Of a stretch of 64,000 nt of DNA, positions 34,630-49,133 are shown piece by piece. Positions within the stretch are counted from its first letter, which is position 1; each line of letters starts with the position of its first letter. The position numbers and the translations under genes are program-made. The notes beneath the pieces are model-generated. The model made no database searches. It was not told the origin of the DNA and saw nothing but the letters and a program-made list of their open reading frames with translations. Source of the stretch: Theristus sp. LFF4_11 (taxonomy: Eukaryota; Nematoda; Chromadorea; Monhysterida; Xyalidae); the NCBI GenBank assembly GCA_030248135.1, contig JASANC010003277.1:124001-188000 (forward strand), given 5' to 3'.

Positions 34630-34728
34630 TTTGGAATCTTGACGAGAGTTGTCGTTGACTGTTTTTCTTTTGTGGTGGAATATTTGTTTTTGCCAGTGGA
34701 ATTTGCGGCGCGCTGATGCGCTGCTGGC

Positions 34729-34810
<82 letters not shown>

Positions 34811-34812
34811 GA
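34729..34812. repeat. (GTT)n/(AAC)n microsatellite, about 27 units
   Basis: An uninterrupted trinucleotide run upstream of the minus-strand ATG at 34629, in the presumed 5' UTR. It may derive from a SINE tail, since (AAC)n is the tail of the family found at 34150. The threonine or valine runs in the frames it opens are not protein evidence. Confidence 0.75.
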
Positions 34813-35984
34813 TTCTGCGAATACAGAAGTTAGATTACGGTTGAACGTAAAACGAACTGTTGCTTGGTAGACAAGAGTTTTGGACCTCAGGCTAGTGACT
34901 TGTGACTTCAAGTACACAACCCTAACCCCACGGTCTAAAAAAGCCAAAATATGCGTGTTGGCCCGTTGGCTTTTTGTGGGGTTTTAAAAATTTTAGAATG
35001 GATTTTTTTCATACGATTTTTGGATGAATTTAGGGATGTCTTTTGAGCGTGTTAGCTTTTTTGAATTCTGATAAAAAAAGTCTTTCTACGATACGCAAGA
35101 AAAAATACATCAATCACACTTTTATGCTAATCGGCATCTCATGTGTCTTCATCGCTCAATCAATCAGTCAAACTCAGTGTCAGGGACTTCGCAAGAAAGA
35201 ATATATCGAAAAATATCCTGTACATTGAAAATTCTGGCACAGTTTGGTTCCGTCCATTTCATGAGATTATCATATGACGCTCTAGCATTGAAAATGTTCA
35301 AATATAACGACTGTAAATTCTCAAGTGACTTTTGACGAAGCTATGACATTCTCAAAGTGTCGGAACCATGGAAAAATAAGCAAAACCCTAACGATTTGCT
35401 CGAACGTGCCAAGTCGAAAGAAGGGAATTTTTTGGCTGGCCTTTTGGCACAACTTATTTTTCGCGGCATTTTTCACCAGCCATTTCTTGCGGCCACGCGT
35501 ATGTTGTGCGTTTGAATATGTTCCATTGTTTAACCAATCAACTGAATTATGAATCGACCATCTTGGTTTGATTTGAAAAAATTTAGTTTGTCATACCGAA
35601 TGCTCCGACAGAAAGTAAAACCACTCGAGCTCAGCACGTTGCAACAAGATACCCGTGCCAAAGCAATGCCAAACATACCGGGTTCTTCTGTTGATAATAA
35701 GTCGAGCACCGAAAAAGTGGACGTTTCAAAATGAAATCATCCTATATCATGCTGGTGTGTCACTCGCCCCAACGTGCAGAGGGTCGTCATCATAATATGA
35801 CCAAACAGCAGTCTTCAAAGGTCGTGTCATATCTTTGAAAATATATTCGCATTTTATATATTATTCAAACTTTATTACAGCGCCGTTGCGTCTCTTCTTT
35901 CGCGGCATTCCGTCCGAACGTGAGACGTCGTCTCTTTGGAATATGTCGTTTTGCTTATCAGCATTATTGCTTTGGAATTATTGT

Positions 35985-36243
35985 CTGGCCGAATAAATAA
36001 GGCAGCCCGTCAAGGCGGGATCAGTCGCAGACTAGGAGTTGTGTTTTTCAAAAATGCAAACATAACTCCTAATCATGTGTTCAAGGGAGCAAGAATGAAC
36101 ATAATAGCACGAAGAATCCACTAGTCTGAAAAACACGTCAAATTTGGCACACAACTTGGTTTCTGAACGTTTATTTTTTTCATTCAAATTTCGCGCGCTC
36201 CTTGCACCCTGAAAAAAGCTGCCATGTTTACTCGGTCATTCCG
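35985..36243 (-). mobile_element. TATGGCCGA element, copy 1
   Basis: About 260 bp, inverse orientation to 44217-44475. Shared segments include GGCGGGATCAGTCGCAGACT and CTGAAAAAAGCTGCCATGTT. The ends are short inverted repeats around TGGCCGA. No coding capacity. Confidence 0.68.
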
Positions 36244-39200
36244 TACATGTATTGCTTGTGCAGTGACAGCTGGAAAAGTTTGGTGGATTTAATTTTTTTC
36301 TGAAAATGCACGGGTTTATGAAAAGCTGAGATTTGTATTCAATCTGGTGCACTGCGATTGGCTGCGTCATGCTTTGCCCAACCAATCAATATGCCGTCTT
36401 ATTTACAGATGCAGCCAATCATCAGGTTGCTTTGTTGACCCGGGGAAAGGCTTTTTATGGCACAACTTCCAACATGGCGCAACTTGCAACACGGGCATAC
36501 GGTTCACATTTGATATGTGGCATATCGTACAAGCATTTCTCATTCATAACTTTTCGGTTATTATACTTCGTCCATAAAATATGCACTCTGTGGCTGTCAC
36601 TGGTCCTTTGGGTTGATTTTCGCTGATTTGCTACAAACAAAAAGAAAACTGTATAAGCTATTTATGATATTTGGGCAACACTAGCCTGATACACACATAG
36701 TATCTAGAACCAACACTGACAATGATAATCCATCGCATCATGTTAGGCCGCTGTGTCAAATGCGGTAAGCTGATTGGTCGTATGTTATCATGTAAGCAGC
36801 CAATGAGCAATTGCAGTAAAACTACACTCATTCGGTGCTATATTAGCTGAATTGAAGTGTGTCTGTACAGCATATGAGCAGAAACACACGCTAAAACTGT
36901 TGACAGATATACACATACATGTACATACAAACTGTACATGACTCGTGTGAAGCTATATGCTTATATGTTTCCGGATAAGCTGAGACCATCACACTATCGT
37001 ATTCCCCAAGGACTCGATGATAGTAACATAGTAAGGAGAAAACATAAAGGAAAGTAAATGCCTACTGGCGTTTTTGATAGCACAAGAATAGTCTCAATAA
37101 AAATAATAACAGAGAACCGCAGAGAAGCAGCGTCATCATGGAAGGACATGTCGGAAAAAAGTAGCAAAGAAACCGGGAAAAGCCGCCGTGCGAGACAAAA
37201 AGTAAACACAAGACAAACCTGTTACTACTATCATGTTACAAACCCTGTGGACGAGAAAAAACTTGTTAGAAATAAACAGAAGCAAACAACTAGCCAAAGA
37301 AAAATTGTACAACTGGAAGCGAAATTCTGCAATAAGGGAACAACCGTTGGTGACACTGACAAGGGGAGACGAATTGATGTGCGTGTGTTGTGCAATTTGG
37401 GTGGCGCGTGAAGATTGATCTTTTCAAAAAACCGGGTTTCGGTCTGGTGTGGTCTGTCGCGTCAAACGCCTAAAAATTTCAAACATTCACAACTTCAAAT
37501 TAAAAATTTAAATCAGTTTGAAACAATACGTAGCGAGATAATGAGATTGTTACACGTAAAATAGTTGCTGTTAACAAAAACCATAAATAACGGCAATAGT
37601 GTGATCAAACGGGATCAGTGGTGTGGTCTCTCGTCTCGGTTACAACATAACACATGACGACGACAAAATTAAAAACTCATCTTATTGTTTGCAAAACAGC
37701 AACTAACAGAAAAACATACCTAGGAGGAGACTGTGTGAAATGGCGCTGGAAAATAAAACGGAATGACTAAGATGTCAAATAGGTTGAAAAAGATACAAAA
37801 CAGACTGTATTGATTGAATAAAATTAAAATGTCACTGCAAAATTATTATTACGCACCAAACGGCGGTGTGAAAGTGGGATCGAAATTCCATCAAAATGTC
37901 ACCATTAACGGAGACAAACATTTTCACAGGCAAGAACGCTTCAACACCGTTAAACATGCGCAGTTTCATGCGTAACCGTGTCCTGATTGGATACGTTCAA
38001 ATCGTGCATCCAATCAACGCATTTTTAAAGAACACAATTTTTGAACGCATTGGGTTGGGTTGCACGTTTCATCGTGTGCATGTATAAACCATTTGAAACT
38101 GAGTCTTGCACAACTGTCATGAATATTCTGGCACAGGTTATGCCTAATACGCTGTTTCAGACGAGCACAAAAGTCGAAAGTTTTTGTATATGTTCCGAAA
38201 AAGTTCATCAAAACGTACAATACACGTTATGATCAGAGACGAGACGCGGATATTTCGAAGCACTTTACTTCTCTATGGTTGGCCCGTAGTTCCACCTTGG
38301 CCATAAATCCACAACCAGCGCGCGCATGCATGCACGTTTATCACATTATATATATTTCGCGAAACGTGCACATTTTTGTACATTGTTGTTGGTGTGCTAC
38401 AACAACACGACAGACACGACAGCCGCAGCCAAATATCATCCTGATCATCCCAAATCGTTTGCACGTATCGACTCTCTCTCTCTCCAGTGCGTTTGATTGG
38501 TTGCATCAACGTTACACCCGTAGATTTGCGTACGTGTGTGCAGCTTTCTAGCGCTAGCATACAGCAGCATACACACGGCAAAGTCAAAACACGCATCATC
38601 ATACGTTGAATGCACATTGGCTCGTTTGAAAAACATTATACACATGTGTGATGCAACCAGTTATACTCATATAACTACGTTCGCTCTGTTTAAAATCTCA
38701 TCCGGAGTGCGGTAACTACCGTAGTCTACAGTAGTCCACCATTTCGTCGAATCAACACCGCCAGTGCAGGCTATTTTTTTCATGACTGTCAAATTATTTT
38801 CACTCGGGTCCAAATAATAAGATCAATGAAAGAAAAAGGCACCAAATGAAGTTCCGAGTTAGATCGTGTCAAGACCAGGTACAGTAGACACCGAAAGATT
38901 TATGACGGTGCGGTGCATGCACGGTGATTTTTTCTTACAAAACGAAAGCAAAAACGCAAAACGGACGGGTTACAACGCGCAAAAACACACACGGCGTTTT
39001 CATCTGCATAGTTTTACTTTTGCATCCGTGTGCACGCACGCACACAGCAGCCCGGATACACATGCACATGGGTCACAAAAGCACCGTTGTACCGGGTGTA
39101 CACGATGCAACCGCGCACTCCTAACACGATGATTGGCTGCTTGTTTCGGATTAGACTCCTGATTGGTTGTTGTATGTGTCTAGTAACAAATGAATTCAGT

Positions 39201-41009
39201 AGTTTTATCGACGTATTGGCGTTTGTGTCGTCGTGTTATGTTCATTTTTTTGCATTGATATGGCATATGGCACTGTATGCTGCCGTGCAAATGCTATTGC
39301 GCCACCCTGTATGCAACGCAAACATATGTCAAAAGTGAAACGAGAAAAACGATGAAAAAACATGCAAACATACGCGTATGCTGAACCAACGACGGAATTC
39401 ACACACATGTGTACGTGTACACGGGCATGCGGATCTCAGGCAAAAGTTCTAGAGGATTGAGTGTAAAAAGCTTTTTTTACGCACTGTACAGTTGAAACGA
39501 CCCCGAAATGAATGGAGAGGTAACTGATCAATTTGTGAGACTTACTGCAAATTTTCAAACGGTGAAAACTTTTCAAAAATGTGTCGGTTAAACAGATGAT
39601 TACAGAATATGCAAAGCTGTAGTTTGTCACATTTCTGGCAAACACCCGGGCAAAAAACTCATTTGTGCGCTACATTATCAAAAAAGTAAACTGCGGTGCA
39701 AATTTTCAATTTACAGATACATAAAAACCAAAATTTTAAACATAACCTCCGTTTTAATAACAGGAAAGGATGTAAATAAGTTTTGTGAAAAACGGCAGCA
39801 AACCAAATGATAGAATAATTCACAAAATTTTCAAAGCGGCGAAAACTAACAAGCACTAACTTTACCAAAAAAAACAAAAAAATCCCGCACAATTGTAGAA
39901 ATTGATTGTTTTTAATTGCATCACATTATTCTTCGTTGATGAGATGTGACACACGATGAACGTTAAGCAAGACGTTATTTCACTGTATTTAAAAAAAGTG
40001 TGCTACCTTTGCAAATTGTCGGCATTGTGCGTAGATTTGTTTTACGATGCAAAGTTTAAAAAAGGCGGAGAGTCAACACGCAGAAACATAATGCACACAT
40101 AGATGCACATGTTCGTGCACTTATCAACTCAGAGCATTTTTAATTTTCAAAAGCAAAGAAAATGGCTGCATCTGCACTGTTTTCAGACGACGAATAGCAG
40201 TTTTTTGTTCAACCAAATTCAAGTGCGCGCGGGTTTGTGCATGTGGATAAGTGCACGAACTTGTGCATCTGCACAAATACGTGCACGACCATGTGCAAAT
40301 ATATTATTTTTCTGTGTGAAAAGTGTGCACGATTTTACGAGTGGTTTTGTGCATAATTAGTGAAATTAGAAAAAAAACCTAGCGTTTGAACGCGGTGCGC
40401 TTGCGCAGGCAGGACGGCGTGAGCAAACGCCAGAGATACGCGCCTGTTCTAGAACAAGCTACATGTGTGAAAGGTAAAAAAAGATCTTAACTTTTTAAGC
40501 AAACATGTCCGGATCCCGGAATGTGGATATGCGAAATTCCATCTTCCAAAATCACGGATACTAAAAAAACAACTGTAGTAGTCTCGTTTAATTCTATGCA
40601 TGAAAAAAACACAGAAAAAGTGCAAGTTATGGCAGGCAACATGACGAAAACTGGACGCACGTCACAAAGCTCACATTTCAATGCGTTTTCTTTCAGAGTG
40701 GTATGGTTTCAAGCACACTTTGGGTCTTGACACGACAGTTTGTATGTGTGAATGGCACAATTTTCCAGTTTACCCGCACGACAAATCGCGTTGAGACCCA
40801 AACAAACATACACGCAGATATACAGTACTCCGCAGTGGTTTTGCAGTTTTGACAGCCCACACATGCACAATCTCGGACTTCGTGATGAATTGCATTCGCA
40901 CGCGTGTGGAAACAAAGATATGCGCGAAATAAACGTGGAAATAAAAAAGTAAAAACAACAGCAGCGAGAAATAACGGAAAAGCGGCATGGCCGTGGAAAC
41001 TCTGGTATA
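36244..41009. other. Gene-poor region
   Basis: Apart from the TGCAC-rich element at 40077-40318, no feature was recognised. Open frames (for example 37058-37411 plus) lack motifs and exon structure. Several CCAAT/ATTGG words and short palindromes such as ACATGTACAT occur. Confidence 0.45.
40077..40318. mobile_element. TGCAC-rich element, copy 3
   Basis: Left CACGCAGAAACATAATGCAC and right ATATTATTTTTCTGTGTG are inverted relatives. It shares GATGCACATGTTCGTGCAC and AATTTTCAAAAGCAAAG with copies 1 and 2. The density of GTGCAC words in both halves gives it strong hairpin potential. Confidence 0.62.
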
Positions 41010-41271
41010 CCGTAAAGTCTTGCATATAAGGTTCCTCCCACTTATAAGACCCCCACCCAAAAGTGGGCGGAGTGTCACACGGCGGGAAACCAAAAAATTC
41101 AAAATTTTGACATGGTCGAAATCCGACCCCGTTTATAAGGCCCGGAATTCCTAATGTTCGCTTTATAAGACCTCCTCCCACTTATAAGGCTGTCACACGA
41201 AATTCCACTTTTTTCAGAAATTTTTGATTTTCAAATTTATATAAGGAGACCTTATATGCAAGACTTTACGG
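41010..41271. mobile_element. TTATAAG MITE with CCGTAAAGTC ends, copy 1
   Basis: Inverted ends CCGTAAAGTCTTGCATATAA / TTATATGCAAGACTTTACGG with TA on both sides. Inside, the word TCCTCCCACTTATAAG is repeated near each end. No coding capacity. Confidence 0.8.
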
Positions 41272-42510
41272 TAAGTGAAGTGCACACTGTGTGCCAAATA
41301 AAAAAAACAAGCAAGCAAACACGGAATTCCGGCTAAACGCTTGAACAAGACAGATAAATCGGCAACCCAAAAAAATTGCCCAAGCGCTTCTGCTGCTATA
41401 GTTGTTGAGTTTCTATCAAAAAAAGTTGTCACTGTTACTGAAATTGTAAGTTTTGTTTCACAATTTTGAAAACGCAAACTGTCGCGCCAGCTCGCGACGA
41501 TTTTGGCTTTTCGAGAAACCGCGTTTTTCCTGGTTTACAGCACTTTGTTGCATCGCATGCTTGCGAAACCACTGACAACGAACGACCGGTTGACACAAAC
41601 CGTCCAGCAATAACGAAATCGCAGCCCGGCAGCAGCAACATTCCCATCGTTTCCCGCATTTTTTTTGTTTCAAGCCAACTTCATCAGAACTATGCACAAT
41701 GGTGTGGTCATTCTGGTCTTTTTTCTTTTGTTCGAGAGGCGAGAAAATTGGCTGCGCGCGCACACTCAGCAAAAATATGCCGCTTCACTGCGCTTAATAC
41801 AGCTGGCGCGTGCGCGCTCGAAAATGCGGAGCTTCACGCTTTTCTCCGTCTCACACTCGTTCCGGTTATTGTGAAAGCAGCGAAATACGAAAATCAAAAC
41901 CAACGACACGCCAAAAGTGCTGGCTGATTATGCTCGCGAAGAAGCACACGCCGAAATAAATGCTATGTAGATGGATGAGCACAATAAGAGAGGATGTTAT
42001 GCGATAGAAGCCAGAGAGACTGCGACTCCCGGTTGCATAATGCACTTGATTGCCGGATTTTCGACTTTTAGTCCCTTTTTAGCAGAAATTATATCCTTTC
42101 AAGCCAGTTCATTTGCTGAAAAGGCGTTATAATTTGCTAACGCTGCTGACGCGCCACACGCTTACAAGAAGCATACAGCATTTCTGAAACAAGCTGAACG
42201 CATGAAATGTGAAAACAGGATCCTCTTCCATACGGTATCTGCACTGTGCATAATCCGCCAGATTTTTTTTTGTGAAAATCAGGTGGAAAAAATATTCAAG
42301 TTCTTTTGATGCAGTAACTTTCCCGCCGCTTCAGCCCCTTTCGCTCAAACTTCATGAACGATCGTGCCAAGACCAAACAGATAAAGTACGGTAGCTACCG
42401 TAGTTGTTCATTGCCGTGAATATCAATAGAGGATTGTTCCTTTCTGGTCATTTTCGCGGCCTCAAAAATAGTCGAAGGCTCTCTACCGATGGAGTGCACG
42501 CACGCACGAT

Positions 42511-43000
42511 TTTTTTGAATTTTTCATTTTTATGTTCCTTCACAGCTCTTGAGCCTCATTTGCGAAAAGCAAATAAAAATCTGTCGCAAAGATATGTTGA
42601 GACATGGCACAACAATCGGTAGTCAAGCAAGCCATGACTACCGGTTGTGTCATCGCACGATGGTATTTGGGATGGAACAAGGGAAAACGCGTTTGGAACC
42701 AGCCTTTTGCGAACCAAATAAATTGTTGTAGCTTACGAGTATTCTTCGGGTGACATTTTTTGAATTTTTCATTTTCATGTTCCTTCACAGCTCTTGAGCC
42801 TCATTTGCGAAAAGCAAATAAAAATTTGTCGCAAAGATATGTTGAGACATGGCACAACAATCGGTAGTCAAGCAAGCCATGACTACCGGTTGTGTCATCG
42901 CACGATGGTATTTGGGATGGAACAAGGGAAAACGCGTTTGGAACCAGCCTTTTGCGAACCAAATAAATTGTTGTAGCTTACGAGTATTCTTCGGGTGACA
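42511..43000 (+). repeat. Two-unit tandem duplication, 245-bp period
   Basis: Units 42511-42755 and 42756-43000 are almost identical; a T/C difference (TTTTTATG versus TTTTCATG) and one near AAATCTG/AAATTTG were seen. Each carries the same 60-codon open frame and an internal palindrome (CGGTAGTCA..TGACTACCG). No family match for the peptide, so coding is unproven. The high identity indicates a recent duplication or gene conversion. Confidence 0.8.
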
Positions 43001-43045
43001 TTTTTTTGAAAATAAAAAAATACTAATTACCGTGCAACGGATATC

Positions 43046-43134
43046 TTAAGGGGCATTCATGAAACAGTAATTTAGTAACCACGAAGCTACGTTTTAACAC
43101 AGCTACGTGTCACTGCTTCATGAATGCCGCTTAA
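43046..43134. mobile_element. Palindromic micro-MITE (TTAA family), copy 3
   Basis: TTAAGGGGCATTCATGAAAC and GCTTCATGAATGCCGCTTAA are inverse ends, both carrying TTAA, with AGCTACGT/ACGTAGCT-type sequence in the centre. Confidence 0.78.
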
Positions 43135-43836
43135 GGCGAATACATTCACCATCACTTACTCACCATTCACAAAACACAAGCAAAGGCAACACAAAAATCA
43201 AATGAGAAAGTAGCTAACCCCCAAAAATTACAGATAACAATGATATCAAAAAATCAACAATAAATAAGAAGCCACCATGTTGAAAAAAATCACAATCGTC
43301 AAATATTGACAATCGAAAATGACTGAGATTGCATTGCAAAATAGAATGTCACTCAAAATATTCTGTTTATCCATCATAAAAAAACAAAATTTCATGTTTC
43401 ATAAAGCAAATCACGAAACTTCCGAAGAATGGCTACTACATTGACAGTGGGGCGACCAGCTTTAATGATGAGCCGTGCCGGCAAACTTTGCCAGAATAAT
43501 TTCGCGAAAAAATGTTCTCCGCTACGGGAAGAAAATGAGAAGAAATGCGCCATGTGCATCGGTGAAATGAAACTGGCACTAAAAATGTTCTTCCTTTCGT
43601 CTCTAAAATCACTGCATTTCTTCTAAAATCGTTGACAATGTGTGCGGAGACAGTAATCTTTGCAGACACCCAAAATTCCGAGCCCGTATGGGCGAATACA
43701 ACGTTCTGAAAACCACCCAGAACTCGATTGAAACAGAATTGCAGCCAAAGAACACCATAATTTCAAACGGTAGGCGTGTGTTTAATTGCACTTTACAAAC
43801 AACAACGACAACAACAACAATCACCACTGCTGCAGC

Positions 43837-47759
<3,923 letters not shown>

Positions 47760-48275
47760 CGTTTTGTCTCTGTGTGACCAAAGATCTTTGTTGGAAAATC
47801 CAGTCCAGCTCCAGTCTGACAAGAGGAAATTGTCCCAGAAAATGAAACAAAGTGAAACGCTAAATTTGTGAATTCTTTTCTTTTGCCGCCTCTCGCAATG
47901 ATGCGGCATGCACGGCGCACATTTAATAGAGTCCGAAATTTTTTTAAACATTGAAAAAAATCGGGGGGGGGGCAAAAAATTGTTGAATTGAATTTTTGTT
48001 TACTATTTTTTATCGAATTGGATAAATGCAACCAGCAAACTTCTTTTTATTTGAAGAGAAAAATTGGTTTGGTTATCTATGGGTTTGTTGTGTAGCTGAA
48101 TCTTTTGATTGTAGCGTAGCGTGCAGTTTTGTGGTTTGTTAAATTGCATTATTTTTTCCATTAAATTGAAATTTTCCATTGATTGATTCCACCAACGAAA
48201 CGTCTTTTTCAGCACAAGGACAGACGAGAGAGACAGAGACAAAAGCCGCCAACCCCCCCCCCCCCCCAAAAAAAA
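47760..48275. promoter_or_regulatory. Candidate shared upstream region between DNAJC25 and AMPK gamma
   Basis: About 0.5 kb separates the DNAJC25 ATG (minus, 47759) from the candidate first AMPK gamma ATG (plus, 48276). It contains T-rich and AT-rich stretches and a C15 tract at 48253-48267 followed by A9. No TATA box or factor site was convincingly identified; the assignment rests on gene arrangement. Confidence 0.35.
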
Positions 48276-48467
48276 ATGTTGCACGCGTTCGAAAAGAAGA
48301 TGGATCGTTTCGAGCAGCGGTTGACGCGTCGATTCCGATCGAACTCGGTTCGCGAGGAAGAAGCCGTCGGAGTAGAGGCCGGCTATTTGGATCGATCCGC
48401 GGCGCCGCCGTCTCGTCCGCACACCAGCCATTCGGAAGAAGTGGAGCCGATGAATTATTACAATTTT
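48276..48467 (+). CDS. Candidate first coding exon of the AMPK gamma gene
   Basis: The frame from ATG at 48276 encodes a basic amphipathic start (HAFEKKMDRFEQRL), then SREEEAV-type and S/P-rich sequence, and could end at the donor GTGAGC at 48468. Codon phase (0) does not match the acceptor at 49133 (phase 1), so either another donor further right in this open frame (to 48593) or an unseen exon is needed. Isoform-specific N-terminal extensions are common in AMPK gamma genes. It could instead belong to an unrelated transcript. Confidence 0.4.
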
Positions 48468-48807
48468 GTGAGCAACAACAACAACAACAACCGCTCCAGC
48501 AGTGCACAGGGACGCCGCGACGCTGTTGCTGAGCCGATCATTGTTGATGAGCCGACACGTTCGTTTCGTTTTCTCGTCAATTGGTTTGATTGATTGATGG
48601 ATTTTGAGCTTAGTTTCTGATTCACTGCACTTCTTTGTTGAATGAAACACACTTGCTGACTGACCGACACCAAAAAACACAATTCGAGAATAATCGAGAT
48701 TCGTGATCGTGATACGAACGTGATTAATACGGCACATGACGCCGCTGACGCTTGGTGGACATGGTTAAAATAAACATTGAACATTGATTTTCTAGCCTAA
48801 AGAAATA

Positions 48808-48930
48808 CAATCGAGTCGAACTCTAAATTACAGGGAATCAGCATCGTCGTTGGTGATCACATGATGCATGTGAGTGACGTGAGACCACCAACCAATCAGC
48901 TGATTCCCGATAATTTCACTGTTCGACTAC
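48808..48930. mobile_element. Palindromic TA MITE with CAGTCGAAC ends, copy 4
   Basis: Reads GAGTCGAACTCTAAATTACA at the left and ATAATTTCACTGTTCGACTA at the right, with GTTGGTGATCACATGATGC and CCACCAACCAATCAGC inside. It lies between the candidate first exon (48276) and the next exon (49134) of the AMPK gamma gene. Confidence 0.7.
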
Positions 48931-49133
48931 ACATCAGAATCAGAATCAAAACGCTCAGCACTCATATCAGAACCGTAAAAAAAAAACCAATGACAAAACG
49001 ACAAAAGCGTCACGTGGTCGCATCGACGTCATCTCAAATCATGACAACGGCACAAGTGTTCGCAAGCATGTTGTTTGATTCATTCAAGTCAACCATGAAC
49101 AACTCACCCATTTCTTGTCGTTCTCTGTTTCAG

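Noticed and set aside
34207..34947. 246-codon minus-strand frame with a long threonine run
   Set aside because: The threonine run is the (AAC)n microsatellite upstream of the real ATG at 34629, and the 3' end reads through the donor into a SINE tail. Only 34326-34629 is kept as coding.
37058..37411. 117-codon plus-strand frame
   Set aside because: Lysine/arginine-rich, with no motif, splice sites or neighbours supporting a gene.
41466..41927. 153-codon plus-strand frame
   Set aside because: No domain, no signal peptide, comparable open frames on the opposite strand, and no exon context.
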